Source of the DNA: Gnetum montanum
Lineage: Eukaryota; Streptophyta; Gnetopsida; Gnetales; Gnetaceae
Direction: 5' to 3'
NCBI GenBank assembly: GCA_015680685.1
Contig: MNCI01020185.1
Span: forward strand, 525,120 to 589,119
DNA: 64,000 nt
A program made the position numbers and the translations under genes. The notes beneath the pieces are model-generated. The model ran no database searches and was not told where the DNA came from. It saw only the letters and a program-made list of their open reading frames with translations. This document shows positions 24,381-37,833 of the stretch, one piece after another (the first letter of the stretch is position 1; each line of letters begins with the position of its first letter).

Positions 24381-24970
24381 CATGATCCAAGGCTGATCAA
24401 AACCAATATCCAACTGCAATCTAATGACAAAATAGGAGTCATAATCTAGAAATACTTATGGACCATCACCACGTTGATCCATGGAAGATTTAATTATGCC
24501 TAACTAAGATTCATCAACTAGAAGGGATGTTGGTAAGACAAGGATACATTGATCTAGGTAACTCTTATGAATTGTGTAGTGATGCTAGGAAGGTTAATTA
24601 ATTAAGGTTATTTTAAGCTCTTTTCTAAGGCTAGTAACCATGGCCTAAGTTGATCTTGTCTTATTTGGAATTTACTATTCCTAAATACCTAACCCTTGTA
24701 ACTTGGCATTACTCATCTTACCTAAGACCTATGCATTAGCAAAGTTAAGGATTCAATCTCATCATAAATTGGTTTATCCCTACCCAACCAATAATGGTTA
24801 CTTTCATGAGATTTATAAGGAAACCAATACTTGGTGATTTATGTTGTGATGTCTTACTTTTATAACCCTCTTCTTAGTATCTTACTAGGGTATAACCATG
24901 ATTTGAGAGAACCAACCCACATCATACTAGGCAAATTATAAGATAAAAAGTATTATATTCTTGTCTAAGG

Positions 24971-25690
24971 TGATGAGCGATGGATACCCCTACATCCAAC
25001 CATATGAATCACAAGTGTTCATGCATGATCTAGTCGAATTCCATGGATGGGACTAGTTGTGGCATCTAAATTGTTAAGCATTGATCACAGGACACTGTCT
25101 TCCCACTCAGACTAGTGGTAGCTTTGTCATGTATGGTTTAGTCCAAAATGAGTCATATGATAATTGATGTTGTTAGGCCCTAATTACTCCTATCAATAAA
25201 CATAATTGAGAATGAAATTTAATCCTAAATCTAAGTAATGACAGTAATGTAAATCTACTCTAGCCTAGAGTGATGAGCATCCGATCTTTGCTTATCGTAC
25301 ACATCTTGGGCTCATGTAACTGTTACTAGGTTACCAATCATTATGCTACTAGGCAAACTAAGCAATAACACTACTGGGATTACCAAATGATTACACTTCA
25401 ATGCTCAAAACTTGTCATACTCATTCCACTTTACTAATGAACAAGAAAGTAAAGTACTTGGAAATGTAAATGTTTAAACTAAGAAAATAGTCAAAAAACT
25501 ATGCTAAGTAAAACAGTAAAAATAATTGGATATTGTAATAATGAAAAGCAATCTCAATCTTTATTTCCAGACATGAACTATGTTGAAGTACACTTCACTT
25601 GAATAAAGATTTCGTACAACTACTCAACATCACACTACGGGCATTCACTCTTGGTTCTTCACTTCTCTATCCAAGCATAATGATCATGAG
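24971..25690 (-). mobile_element. inverted LTR at the left end of the 24971-42622 unit
   Basis: On the minus strand its last ~260 bp match the last 260 bp of the LTR ending at 42622, with the shared words TTTAGGATTAAATTTCATTC and CACAACTAGTCCCATCCATG and an end CGCTCATCA. Differences are mostly transitions. U3 is missing: above ~25740 the sequence matches post-gag internal DNA (GTGAGACCAC...CCATCC), so a deletion has joined the two. The 5 bp outside the end are TAAGG, as at the other end of the unit. Confidence 0.65.
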
Positions 25691-26123
25691 TTTATTCTTG
25701 GTTCTATGATGAAAAGAATATCATTATGGCCATGGTAAGAACCTCTTATTAATGGAATGGATGGATGGATGGTGTGGTCTCACTGTATAGATAATTAGTC
25801 CCTTATGATTGTTAATGTAGAGAAATCTTCACCTTTTTAGACTACATCTTACCTTTATTCAATATATCTTATTAGTATTAAAAATTATTTACAAAACTTT
25901 AAAATGAAATATAAAAGAAATAAAAAGATAGTATGAATTATGAAAAAGTGTAAAAAATGAAAAATGTTAAAAGAATTGAAAAATGTAAAAGAATGTCAAA
26001 AAATTTAAGAAATGAAATATATTAAAGAATAGGAAGAATTGTATTAAAGAATTAGGAAAAGTAAAAAGAATTGTAAAACAAAAAAATGAAAAAGTAGGTA
26101 GTAATTCCTAAATTAGGATAAGA

Positions 26124-26139
26124 CATCTCCCCCATGACT
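26124..26139 (-). other. internal polypurine-tract-like motif
   Basis: The minus strand reads AGTCATGGGGGAGATG, identical to the motif at 31314-31329, and is followed by a T-rich stretch as in the other copies. Confidence 0.45.
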
Positions 26140-26232
26140 AAACTCATGGATGAGTGTTTGGAAAATGCTTCCTAGATCCCTTGGATCATACACTCTAGGT
26201 AGTTTACTTACCATCTTTATTGACTTAACTTT

Positions 26233-27435
26233 TTAATTATTATCCAATGTAAATTTGATGGTAGTTGAGTTTTGATCATCTAAGTACCTATTTTCTTTCC
26301 CTTTTGGTGTATGATTATGATCTATTAGTTTCATTTTAAGGTTTTCAGTTGGAGTCATTTTCTTAGATTGGAAATTAGTAAGTGGTTTAGATGTTTCCAT
26401 GCATGTTTTAGACAAATTTTGGTTCTTAGTAAGTGGCCATAGGATGTCTTTTGATTTGTTTTTCACTATTATGGACTATTGTAATGATTGTGTTGACATT
26501 CTAGAAGATCAATCAACAATTGTATCCTTCTTTTTCAATAGTAATGCATGGAATTTCCTATCTTTCCACAATGATAGGTTCATCTATTATGTTTTGTACT
26601 ATAGTGGTAATGTGTATTAGTTCTTGTGTAGGATTAGAAGACACTTTTTGAAGAGGAAGGGTGTTGCACAAGGTTGGCCCTATGCTAGTTTTGATGAGCC
26701 AGTAGGTCTATGTGTTTTGTGCTCATGTGTGGGAACTATCCTAAAGAAAGAACATTTTTGAGACTGTGGTTGAGATCAACTAGCATTATTATTTACATGT
26801 ATGTTTGTAGAACAAGTGACATTCTTCTATTGATGTTGAGATTCCAATCCTTTTGGTGTTGTTGGTGGTGACATATGGTGGAGGAAAGTGTGAGAATATT
26901 GAGTAGGTTGTAGAGGATTAGAGGTTTGAGATGATGATCTCATAGGGGATGTTATGGGTTGATGATATTCATAAGAGTGTTAGTAGTGATTTGAGGTAGA
27001 GAAGTTAGGACCAATATGGGAAATAGGTTGTTGAACATAATATCCATGTGGATTTGACTAACAATAAGGGTAATGCTGGCTTGATGATGTCATCCCCCAT
27101 GATTGTGGGTTTTTCCACTATAGTTAATAGTGATTTTGAGGTTGATAAGAAGTCCAACTAGAATAGTACGGTTGGTTGTAGGATTGTCTATAATTACCTT
27201 GTGAGTGAGATAATTTCCTAGGCATTTGCTTTTGTATGAACTTGGGATTCAATGCAAAATCCCAATACATGACTAGGCAATAGTCCTTTGGATGGTCATA
27301 TAAGCAAATGTTATAGCCATCATCCTTTTCTGTGCTTAAGTGTATAGCCTCTTCTACTACAACTATTTTCACTTTTTGTTGATAAGTGTTCCTACCTATT
27401 TCTTTGTTCTTTCTTCTCTTCTTGTTTTGCTCACT
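26233..27435 (-). pseudogene. gag C-terminal half of minus-strand Athila/Tat-like copy (E2), decayed
   Basis: The clearest part is 27372-27124, with GYNICLYDHPKDYC (a degenerate knuckle), ALNPKFIQKQMPRKL and SQGNYRQSYNQ. The same order is found in the plus-strand copy at 29.95-30.2 kb. Homology stops at about 27435, a few bases before the plus-strand LTR that starts at 27441, so the N-terminal half is absent. A remnant near 26560-26640 matches the post-protease KKVPCIT segment of element A. The last part (26466-26233) matches 30943-31221. No RT follows. Confidence 0.75.
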
Positions 27436-27440
27436 ATATT

Positions 27441-28417
27441 AGATGAATCATCAATTGGCTGGGATAGCGCTAATGCTATGTCACATCTGTTTGGCAAAAA
27501 GTTAATTTTTGGTTAGCTCTAATATCTTAGCCCTACTATCTTAACCTCAATATCTTAGCTCTAATATCTTGTCTTTGATATCAGATATACAATATCGTGT
27601 ATTCAATATCAGATCACATGCTATGTTATCAGATATCCAATATTAAGGGATGTGTGCCAACCTATAAATATAAAACTTGGAGGCACGGTTTGGAAGTTAA
27701 TTAGTCAATAGAGTAGCCAAACTCTTGTAGTTTTATTCTGTAGTCTTAGAGAAAAGTTAGTGAGCACCTACAGTGTGGATCTAAGTCAGTTGCACTAAGT
27801 CTTATTTGAGTGGCAATGTACCTCGACACATTTCATGAATGGCAATAAGATCAAGATTGATTCTTATTCATTGTAGCACTTTGACTTAGATTAGATTTAT
27901 TGTCCATGCAATTTACTTTTCATGTACTTAGTTAATATTTATGTTTGCATGCATATTAATGAATTGGTAAAATAAGCATGACTAGTTTCAAGTGTAAACA
28001 CATATTCACTTGATAACCCTAGTAGCTTTATTGTTTGGTTTGCCTAGTAGCATAGTGCCTGGTAATCCTAGTAGTGGATACATGGGTTTAAGACATGTAC
28101 GACAAGCTGGAAACAGACACTCATTGCCTATAGGCTAGTTTAGACTTTACTTTCCATTGTTAATTAGATTAAATAATTAATTTATCTATTATTATGAGTA
28201 GCATAAGGCCACAACAACATCAATTACCATAAGCCTAACTTTGGACTAAACCATATGTGACAAAGCTACCACTAGTCCAAGTGGGAATACATTGAACTAC
28301 GATCAAGAAATAATGATCTAGATACCACAACTAGTCCCATACATGAAATTAAATTAGATCATGTGTGAATGCTTATGATTCATATGGTTGGGCATAGGGG
28401 TAGCTTGCAACTCATCA
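27441..28417 (+). mobile_element. 5' LTR of Athila/Tat-like element P
   Basis: It starts AGATGAATCATCAATTGG (first T mutated relative to the 33454 copy) and ends CAACTCATCA, followed by a decayed primer site. U3 holds repeated AATATCTTAG and GATATC words. A CCTATAAATATAA box lies near 27661. The end sequences match the other Athila-like LTRs in this window. Confidence 0.75.
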
Positions 28418-28436
28418 TTGGTGTCATTGTTGAGGA
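28418..28436 (+). other. decayed tRNA-Asp-like primer-binding site, element P
   Basis: TTGGTGTCATTGTTGAGGA follows the LTR end directly. Differences from the site in element D are mainly C-to-T or G-to-A changes. Confidence 0.55.
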
Positions 28437-28541
28437 TGTGATAGTTATCTAGATTAGTTATATTATACACAATCACTATAACCACATTCACGAGTTGTCT
28501 CTTAAACTATATTAAATCACACACACCATAAACCAACAACA

Positions 28542-31220
28542 ATGTCTATTTCACAAGGAGGAAATAATGCATTTTATAGCAAAAACATTCATTGGAGAAC
28601 TAATGAGATATATGTTGAAGAAAGTTGAAGTGACCAACCTCATGTAGGGGTTTCATATGTTCATGACCACCCTGATGACACTCAAAGACTACATTCACCT
28701 AAGGTAGATAACCCTAGAGAAGATGCAATAAGTCTTGAACTTGGGAAGGCCTCAAGGCCTAGGACCTCCTCCAAACCTAAAAAAGAAAAATCAAGAAACC
28801 ATGGGGAACACCGTATAAGCCATGGAAATACTCCCACTTCCTCTTCTTCCTCTTTCTCTTTAACATCTAGTTTTGATGAAGATGAACATAGGTATCGAGA
28901 CAAAGCTCCAGGATGGAGTCAAAATGAAAATAGAAATCGAGACCTTGGGAAAAATCAAAGATGTCAAAATGAACATAGATAAAATCATCACAATCAAATG
29001 AATAGAAATAGAAATGTTCATCACAACATGTCTAATGATGATGAACCCTTGTTGGCCACTAAGAGCCTAATGCAGATCATAAAGGCGGTTAAGATACCTC
29101 ATGGGCATTGCAAGGAAATTCACCTACCTAGGCTTGATATTAATAATATTCCTAAATTCATAGGAGTTTATGATTCTGATCCACAACATCATTTACAAGC
29201 CTTCCATGATGCCTATGTCTTATACAACATTGAAAGTAGATGGAAAAATATTAAGCTCTTTCCAAGGACACTAATCGATAAAGCCGAAGTGTGGTATAGA
29301 TTGTTGAAACCAAATTCAATCTGATGGTGGTCCACCATGTTGAAACTCTTCAATGAGAAATACCAAACCTATGTAAGGGTGTCCAACTTGAGGAGATAGA
29401 TCCAAGGATGGAGATAAGAGTAATGTGAACCCTTGGATATGGCCTTAGATAGATATTATTCTCTACTATATAGATGCCCAGGCCATGGTTTCTCTGAGGA
29501 AGAGTAAATTTTCCACATCATAGATGGGCTTCATAATGAAATGAGGGAGACCCTTGGGATGTATGCTCAAGGTCAATTATACTAGCTACAAACCCATCAT
29601 ATCAAAGAACTAATCGAGTGTGTGGAAAAAGAAGAAGGAGAGGTATGTAAATGGAAGAATGTTGAGAAATATCATTGGGATCCACTGCTTCAATAGAAGA
29701 AGGTCCATATCTATGATGAGGAAAAAGAGGTAGCTCTCGATGAGGTGACTTCACAAAAAACCTTGCTAATACAAAAGACTATCAATGAGCTTGAAGCAAA
29801 GCTGGATAATATTTTGAAATGGATAAATGAGAAAGTTACAACTTCTGTAGAAATCGTAGAGGAGAGAGTAATGGAAAACAAATCAAGTGATCACAACAAA
29901 AGGAGAAAAAGAGACCAAGAGATAGGTAAGAACACTGATCGATAGAAAAGGGAAATGACTATAGAAGAAGAGGCTATAGACTCAACCACTGAAGAAGATG
30001 ATGGATGTGACATCTACATATTTGACCATCTAAAGGGCTATTTCCCAGTCATGTTACATCTACATGAGTATTGGGCTTTTGCATTGAATCCCAAATTTGT
30101 ACAAAAGCAAATTCCTAGGAAATTACCTTACTCACAAGGTAATTATAGATAGTCCTACAACCAACTGTACTATCCTAGTGGGACTTCTTATCAACCTCAA
30201 AACTACTATCAAACATAGTGGCAAAACCAATAGTCATGGGCCATCATCAAACTAGTCCTACCCTTATTGCTCTTCGAAACCATATGGATATTATGTTCAA
30301 AAACCTGTTTTCCTAGCTAGTTCCACTTCCTCTACCTTGAATCACTACTACCACTCTCTTGAATATCATCATCCCACAACATCTCGTATGAGGTCACCAC
30401 CTCACACCTCGTCTCCTTTGTCATATCCTCAATATTCTCATGCTTCCCTCCACCATATGTCACCACCAGCAATATAGGAAGGTTCAACACCACAACATCA
30501 ATGAAAGAATGCCACTTGTGCTATAAACATATATAAAAATGATAATGCTAGTAGATCTCTACCATAATCTCGAAAACACCCTTTCTTTAGGATGATTTCC
30601 ATGTGTAAGCACAACACTCGTGGACCTACTAACTCATCAAAACCTACACAAGGCCAATCTAATGCAACAACCTTCTTCACCGAAACAATGTCTCCTAATC
30701 ATACAAAAATGAAAATAGCCATTACCACTCCAACATAAGACATAAATGATGAATTTATCATTTGGAAGAGATAGGAGAATCAATGCATCATTAATAGTAA
30801 AGGGAGTAGTTGTGGGCTAGAAATTCAAAATATTAACACAACCCACAACAAAGTTTAGGAGCAAGTATGTGAGAAAAAACCAATCTACATAGTAGCCACT
30901 AAACCAGAAGACACCTAGTGGCTTGAAAATGAGAATATAAAATTGTTTCAAAGGTGTATGGAAGCAACTGATCCACTCATTAGTTCTAGACTTAAGAAGA
31001 TGGACCAAACAGAGGACTTAGATGCATATATCTTACACTCTAATTATACACCAAAAAAGGATATTAAACATAGAGACTTGAGAATTAAAATAAAAAATCA
31101 AGAAGATGAAGCAAACACATATGAACCCTCCAAAATAGAAATACCTTTAAGTTTAGATGAAAACACATCTCCAAATGATCGAAACGAGACTATCACCAAT
31201 GTTAGATATTTTACCACATG
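28542..31220 (+). pseudogene. gag of element P, decayed
   Basis: The ATG at 28542 begins MSISQGGNNAFYSKNIHWRT. It is followed by a Ser-rich and Arg/Asn-rich linker. The gag domain (about 29000-29560) has LDINNIPKFIGVYDSDPQHH, W-NIKLFPRTL and NEKYQTY-RVSNLR. A Lys/Glu-rich helix region follows at about 29745-29945. The knuckle region near 30010-30050 reads CDIYIFDHLKGYFP, so only one of three Cys remains. The frame is kept to about 30190 with about a dozen stops, then shifts. A tail with IVATKPEDT-WL near 30890 matches the post-protease tail of element A, so a protease was probably lost between. Non-functional. Confidence 0.8.
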
Positions 31221-33453
31221 ATTAATTAAATTAGTAATGGTGATAGATAGGAAACTAATGGTGTATAACCAGGGATTGTGCAATCCATCTCTTGAATGTG
31301 TGGTCATAAGATTAGTCATGGGGGAGATGCTCCATCTTGGTTCAAGAACTAATAAGTGTTTTTCACTTTTTTTTTTTACAATTTTTTATCATTTTCCTAT
31401 TTCTTTTAAATTTTTTTGATTCCTAACATGTTTTTCATTTCTTGATATTTTTCTTTTCTTTATATTTTTCTCTTTTCTTAAGTCATTTTCTTTATATTTT
31501 ATGAATGTATTTTATGTTTTTGTTAATAATATTGCCAAGTCATGATGAAAAATTCAATGCTATGTGTTTCATTTTTGTGTTATGCTATCAAGATGATTGG
31601 TTAGGTAATTGTGTAAAGTAGTGAGACCACCTCATCCATCCCTCTAGTTATCTGAATAAAAGGTCTTTTTCATGGAAAAAATTTGATTCTTATTTTATAA
31701 AACTAAAATTAATTAATGATTAGTGTACCTTGAAGAAAAAGGGAATGATCAAATGGGAATTGAAAAGGGTGTGACCTCAAGGGGACTTGTTGGGTTCTCT
31801 TCTTGACTTCCTTCATGTGGTTTACAACTCCTCTTGGAATGTATCATTACTCCTTCGTCGACCAATAACAAGAAGCTAAAAATATTTGCATGGTGTGGTT
31901 CCCATCCAAAAAAAGAAAAAAAAAGCAAAAAAAATAGTGAAAATTCAAAGCACATCCTTTAGACATAATAATGAGCTACAAGTACTGGTTATGGACTGGA
32001 AAGACATGTTACCCATGCTTGAAGGTGCCTCTCTAACTAAGGCCCTTCCTTCCTTCTTCTCTTTCCTTCTCTTTTTTGAGAAATGATTGTTCTTTGAGGT
32101 GGTTGTGGACTCATGTTGGTCAGTAGGAAGAAACACATCAATGCAAGGTCACTATTCATGGTATGGACTTGGTTTGAACTTGGACGGATAGGTATGCTGA
32201 TCATTTTAATTAAATTTTTCACAAGAACCTATTGTGGACATGGTTAAGTACCTTACATCCTAATCTCTGCAATCCCTTCTCATCCCATTATTCACCTCAC
32301 TGCTACATGTGATTATGAGCCTTTTAGTTTTGTGTAGTATAGTGCAACATCCCAGCCACGATAGTTGTATGTTGTTTGGAACAAAGACATAGTCTACATT
32401 TAACTTCTTGAGTGTCCACAAACATATATAGAAGTGGTTATGCAAGGGAATTATGGTAGGAGCTTTCTTTGGAAAGGACCCACTTACATAACTTTTGTTG
32501 ATCATGGCTTTGAACTAACCTTCACATCTTCTAGAACATCAGTGATGATTTCTCTGAATTTTTACATTATTTTAGAACTACTTCTCATCTGTTTCATTAA
32601 TTTTTCCTAATTTTCTATTTCCATATCCATTAATGTTTCTTAGCCATCTTCTAAATTAGACCTTTGGTTTCAATTGTTCAAAAACTTATGTGCTTCCAAA
32701 GTTATGCTTATGAGTCATGGGGGCTAGGGATGTATGCTTTGAAATTTTTCTAACATCCTATTTTTGAACATCATGGTAACTAATAGTAATTGATCAAAAT
32801 AATGTGAACATGTTCATGATTTTAGTTACCTCATAGCCTTGGGCATAATATGTTGTAATCACCTTGTGCTTAATTGAAAAGTAAGGGATCCAAAAGGGTT
32901 AATTATTAAGGAAACTTTACCAAAACTAATGTTGATCCTTTGGTGACTATACGTGATGCTAAAAGAAACATGTAAGGAAGAAGGTATTTTTCCATGCTTG
33001 AAAATGAAGCTAAGAAGGGGATAAGAGAGGATATTCCCCATGGACAAGTCATAGCACATACAAGATAGTAGCTAAAACCTCACATTTTTGCTAGATCCAT
33101 GGGATGATGAGAAGAAGTTTCAGTCCACCCTTCAAGAATGTTCTCCATAACTAGAGAAGTGTTAACATAACAATCAAGGTTAGAAGTCTACCACCACTAG
33201 CAGCAACAAGAAGAATCATCTTCATTAGATTCTTGAAGACCTTTGCAAATTTTGTAATCTTCAATATCTATCTAGTCTTTTTTCACTCTGTCATTTTGTA
33301 TGTATCCACTCGAATAAAATTTTGTAATGTGGTACTCAGAGTCAGTCAGTAGTTAGCGTCAATCAATAATCCCATCATTCCTAATTTTTTGCAATGAAAG
33401 ATTGATCCTATCTTGTTAACAGGAGAACAAGTTTTTACTCAATTGTGATGGTA
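31220..33453 (+). other. non-coding 3' internal region of element P
   Basis: No supported ORF. 31740-32520 aligns by eye with 36790-37520 of element D, for example GGGTGTGACCTCAAGGGGAC, the CCCAATCTCTRCRATCCCTTCT-type block, and GGACCCACTTACATAA. 32520-33450 lacks ORF2 of element D. A purine-rich stretch then leads to the 3' LTR start at 33454. Confidence 0.6.
31314..31329 (+). other. internal polypurine-tract-like motif, element P
   Basis: AGTCATGGGGGAGATG stands after the gag remnant and before an extended T-tract (31360-31420). A second version, GAGTCATGGGGGCTAGG, lies at 32712-32726. Confidence 0.45.
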
Positions 33454-33500
33454 TGATGAATCATTAGTTGGTTGGGATATTGTTGATGCTACATCACATC
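33454..33500 (+). mobile_element. 3' LTR of element P, first part
   Basis: TGATGAATCATTAGTTGG follows a purine tract and matches the start of the LTR at 27441. It is cut after ACATC by element D; the LTR continues at 42208. Confidence 0.75.
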
Positions 33501-34316
33501 TGATGGGATGCGATATCGCATGGGCCACGATATGCTTCCGCTGCGATATTGCGTACGTGATATCGCAGTCCACTGTAATGTCTATAAATAGGAAGCAGCT
33601 CTCCCTTGTTCATCATTAGGAGTTATATTGTAGCGAAGCTCTGGTAGTTTGATCCCTCTAGAGATAGATTATTTTCCATTGTTTTCCGGCAGTGTGGTGA
33701 ATGTAATTGTACGGCATCCTTTATTCAAGTGTGACGTACTTGGACACGCACATGACCGGCAATAAAGATTGAGATTACTTCATCATTGTAGCATTCACTT
33801 TGTTTATTTATTTATTTATTTAATTGTTAGTTACTGCTTTCATAGTTAATCTTTCTCACCCTTATCTCCTAGAACACAGAATAAGTACAACTTGATTACG
33901 AGCATTTAAGTGTGACTACTTGGTAACCCAGTGGCGTACCTAGGATCTGCACTTGGTAATCCCAGTGGTATTCATGCACAAAGTCCAAGATGTGTACGGA
34001 TGATCAAGGAACAAATGCTCATCGCACTTAGGCTAGATTAGATCTTCTTACCCTTTCCCTCCTAGCTTAGCTTAGTTAATATTATTTTCCACTGCCTTCA
34101 AGAGTAGCATTAGATTAGAAACACATCATACACCTCACTCTGGACTAAACCATACATGATAAAGATAATACTAGTCTAGGTGGGATGACAGCGAACTGCG
34201 ACCTAAGGTTAACGATCTAGGTGCCACAACTAGTCCATCTGCGGAGTTTGACCGGATTGCGCGTGAAAATGCTCGTATTCGTATGGTTGAGTGTAGGGCT
34301 ATCTCGCCACTCATCA
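33501..34316 (+). mobile_element. 5' LTR of element D
   Basis: 816 bp, starting TGATGGGATGCGATATCG and ending CCACTCATCA. U3 has a cluster of GATATC words. TATA box at 33582. The downstream AATAAAG word near 33765 may serve polyadenylation. A TTTATTTATTTATTTA run lies near 33805. Confidence 0.9.
33582..33590 (+). promoter_or_regulatory. TATA box of element D 5' LTR
   Basis: CTATAAATA, about 80 bp after the LTR start and just after the GATATC cluster. The same box is at 41469 in the 3' LTR. Confidence 0.65.
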
Positions 34317-34317
34317 T

Positions 34318-34335
34318 TGGCACCGTTGCTGGGGA
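34318..34335 (+). other. primer-binding site of element D (tRNA-Asp-like)
   Basis: TGGCACCGTTGCTGGGGA, two transitions away from TGGCGCCGTTGCCGGGGA, which is complementary to the 3' end of plant tRNA-Asp. It starts two bases after the LTR end. Confidence 0.75.
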
Positions 34336-34458
34336 TGGTGCTAGTTATCTAGATTAGTTATACCATACAATGTCACTGTATAGAAATTAACAATACATCT
34401 TTTAGCAAGAAACAATTATAAAAAAGTCACATCTAAATTCACACACAGTTTCACAACA

Positions 34459-36345
34459 ATGCCTCTCCTATAAGATTATAATAATGTCACACTTAGTGAG
34501 GAAGTTCATTGGAGAACCAATGAACTCTATGACGATGAAGATTGAAGTATACAACCTGAAGAGGGAGTTTCTTATAATCATAGACAAAAACAACGTCATC
34601 CCAACACACGAAAGCCTAACTTACCCAATGACGATGAACCCCCACTAGCCACTACAAACTTAACAGAAATACAGGAGGCTGTTCAAATATCACGTAGGCA
34701 TCGTAAAGAGAGTCGTCTACCCAGGCTCGATTTAAACAACTTTCCTAAATTTTCAGGATGTTATGACTTAGATCTACATCAACATTTACAATCCTTCTAT
34801 GATGCTTGCACATGGAATAACATTGATAACAGGTGGCAAAAACTTAAGCTCTTTCCTATGACACTCGTTGACCAAGCAAAAGTATGGTATAGATCGTTAA
34901 AACCAAATTCAATATGACGTTGGTCAACAATGGTAGAAGTCTTTAATGAAAAATATCAAAACTACACAAGGGTGTCAGCCTTGAGAAAACAAATCCAAGG
35001 ATGGAAACAAGCACAACATGAACCCTTGGACATGGCCTTAGAGAGATATTATGCACTATTAAACAACTGTCCAGGCCATGGGTTTTTCAAAGAAAGGCTA
35101 ATGTACCATATCATTGTTGGGCTACATAATGAAATAAGAGAGACCTTAGGAAGATATTCTCAAGGTCAATTATATGAACTACGAATCCATCAAATCCAAG
35201 AGCTTATTAAGCAGGTAGCAAAAGAAGAAGGAGAATTGACCAGATGGGAGAGTTTTGAAAAACATCAACGGGACCACGATCTCAACTTAACAAAGGTCCC
35301 TGATCATAAAAAGGAGAAATCAACTAATCTCAAGGTGGAAGAATCATCTTTTCCAATACAACAAACATTAGAAGAATCTGAGGCAAAGATCAATAAGATG
35401 TTGGAATGGACGTATCAAAAGTGTGGAGAATTTATCAACATTATTGGAGATAGAGTTTTGAAAACCCAAGAAGTAGGAAAAAAAATTAGACATTCGGAAA
35501 GAAGGAATGAAGGAAATAAGTGCTCAACTACCAATCATACATATGAATGCAACATATGCCTGTACGATCACCCCAAGGGCCAATGCTCAATCTTGTTACA
35601 TTTATATGAGCATTGGGGAAACACGTTACATCCAGAGTTCATACAGAGATACTGTGTTCGATCACAGGGGCAAAAATCCCAGTCGTGGGGGAGACCACCA
35701 CTAAACTGGAGACATCCTTCATATTATCTAAATCCAAATGCTTATCAAGTTCAACATCCTGTTTCTCCAACTGGGCCAACACACTTTATCTCATCATAGT
35801 ACCATTCTCCTCGATACTATCAACCCATGCCTCCAACACAACCACCACCTTGTGCACCTTATACTCCTCCTAACTTTCAACATTCTAATCCTTTCCCTCC
35901 TTCCATATCACCACCAACTGCTCCTAATGTGTTTGCACCACTGCAACAACCCATGAATGACACTTGTCCTACTACTCCTAACAACAGTGGACAGCCTCCT
36001 CAACATCAAAAGCGTCCTTTCTTTAACCATGGTCGTAAGAAGGGACAACACAATTCTGAGGCCACTGCATCTTCCAACCTAGCACAAGTCCCACACTATG
36101 GTGCACCCTTACCTTTGAACCCAACACCTCATGTAACTTCATTAGGGTCATCAACTAACACTCCAACAACAATACGGCCCAATGAACACAACCGTGGAGA
36201 GAGACAATCCAATCCTTGCATACCATATTCCGATTACAAACATTATAGTGGGTCAACTCATTATCCGGGAACTACATCATATAAAGTGCCCAACTATGCT
36301 TATTATAATCAAGTGTGTGAACCCCGAGGGGATAAGTACAACTAG
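34459..36345 (+). pseudogene. gag of element D, few stops
   Basis: One frame of 628 codons with only about four internal stops (near 34470, 34543, 34915 and 35797). The N-terminus shares the VHWRTNELYDDED block with the gag of element P. The gag domain at about residues 95-260 includes W-KLKLFPMTLVDQAKVWYRSL, NEKYQNYTRVSALRKQIQGW and PGHGFFKERLMYHIIVGL. A Glu/Lys-rich helical stretch follows. The zinc knuckle CNICLYDHPKGQC at about residue 365 is complete (C-X2-C-X3-H-X4-C). A Pro/Thr/Asn-rich tail lies at about 450-628. No protease follows, unlike in element A. Well enough preserved to suggest activity more recently than the other copies. Confidence 0.88.
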
Positions 36346-37833
36346 GCCCCAATACTTCCAACATGCAAGGATCCTTACCCTTCATTTATTAATCCTTGCC
36401 ATACTCAACCATTTAGTTATGGGGGACGTCCCCCATTCTAATAACAAGTAGGATTAATAAATATTTTTCATTTTCTTTAATTTTACAACATTTTGTTTTC
36501 CAGTTTTTCATTTTTCAACTTTTTTTTTATCTTTTTATCTTTTTTTTTGTCTTTTTACGTTTTTGTAAGTAATCTCATCTACGAATAAAACACTCATGTG
36601 GATTGTTGGTTGAGGTTTCTTCTATGTTATTAAGTCATGAGTGATCAATTATTTGGAATAGTGAACCCATTACACCCACTCATCCTCTCTATAAATAAGA
36701 GGTTATGTTCGAGGGTACAGTGATATTCTTAACATTTTTAAAACTTAAAATTAATTTTGTCTTCATTGTACCCAAAATGAAGAAGGATGGACCAAGGGGG
36801 AATGATTAGGGTGTGACATCAAGGGAACTTGCGAATTCTCTTTGGTGATGTCTGTGGGAGTTATCATGCAATGTGGTTGTACTAAGATCCTTGTAGATCT
36901 AATAAAATTGGAGTAAGAGTAATCAAATGGGCACTCGAAAATAAAACGCTATTCTAGGGGGTCCCACTGGAAAGACATGCACCCATGCCTGAAGGTTGGT
37001 GGCTTCTCTGGATTAAGAAATCAAAAAAAAAGGGGAGAAAGAAGAAGAAAAAAGAAAAACAAAGTGCCACACAACAAAAATCACTCCTCCCTTGAACAAA
37101 ATGCCAAGTGATCGTATGCCTTGTTGTTCTAGTACTCTCATAGTTGCTCATCATGGGATGAAACAATGCGATGTCACTGATTAGAGGAATGGACTTGGTC
37201 CTGATCTTGGAATGATGGGTTAATGACATGTTAATCATGCTTTACACACAGGATTCTCTGTACCCTAGGTCAGTTACCTCATGTCCCAATCTCTACGATC
37301 CCTTCTATACTTCGTCTCATCTCAATGTTCGTGTAATTGTAGCTTGTGTCCCATGTAGCATAGAATTTTATCTCATTCCGGTGATAATTACATGTGTGTG
37401 TTTTGTGGAGTTAGTGTGGATTACATTTAACCCTTCTAGTGCCCACATACACTTTAAGTGTGGATACACAAGGGCATTATAGGTAAGAACCTGCTTTGGG
37501 GAGGATCCACTTGTGTAATCTTTTGTAATCTTCACTTACAACATAGCTCACACACACCATTTCTTACCCTCATCTTAATTTTTCAATTGATTTTCTTTCC
37601 CTACTATTATCCCTCTAAATTTTAACATTCCAATGTACCATTACATTCCCTTTTTCTTAACCGCAAATTTTTTATTGCTAAAGTTCACATCATTATCATT
37701 AATGGTGCCTCTCGAATCAATGAAATTACCCTAAAACCTCTTGATAATTTCCAATGTCCTCACTATTCCACATTAATTTCAAGAAAATCATTAAAAAATT
37801 CAATTTTTCTTGGTTTCTCACATCACTAGGGAT
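36346..37833 (+). other. conserved non-coding block between gag and ORF2 in element D
   Basis: It begins with TAGTTATGGGGGACG (36414-36427), a variant of the internal purine motif, then a long T-rich stretch (36455-36560). 36790-37520 is shared with element P, and its first part also with element A. I see no ORF. Conservation between gag-only copies suggests a cis-acting role such as packaging, which is inference. Confidence 0.6.

Noticed and set aside
27436-27440. ATATT as target duplication of element P
   Set aside because: The pentamer after the right end is TAAGG, which matches 24966-24970 instead.
28682-28903. Minus-strand ORF of 73 residues
   Set aside because: Antisense of the Ser-rich linker of the gag in element P.
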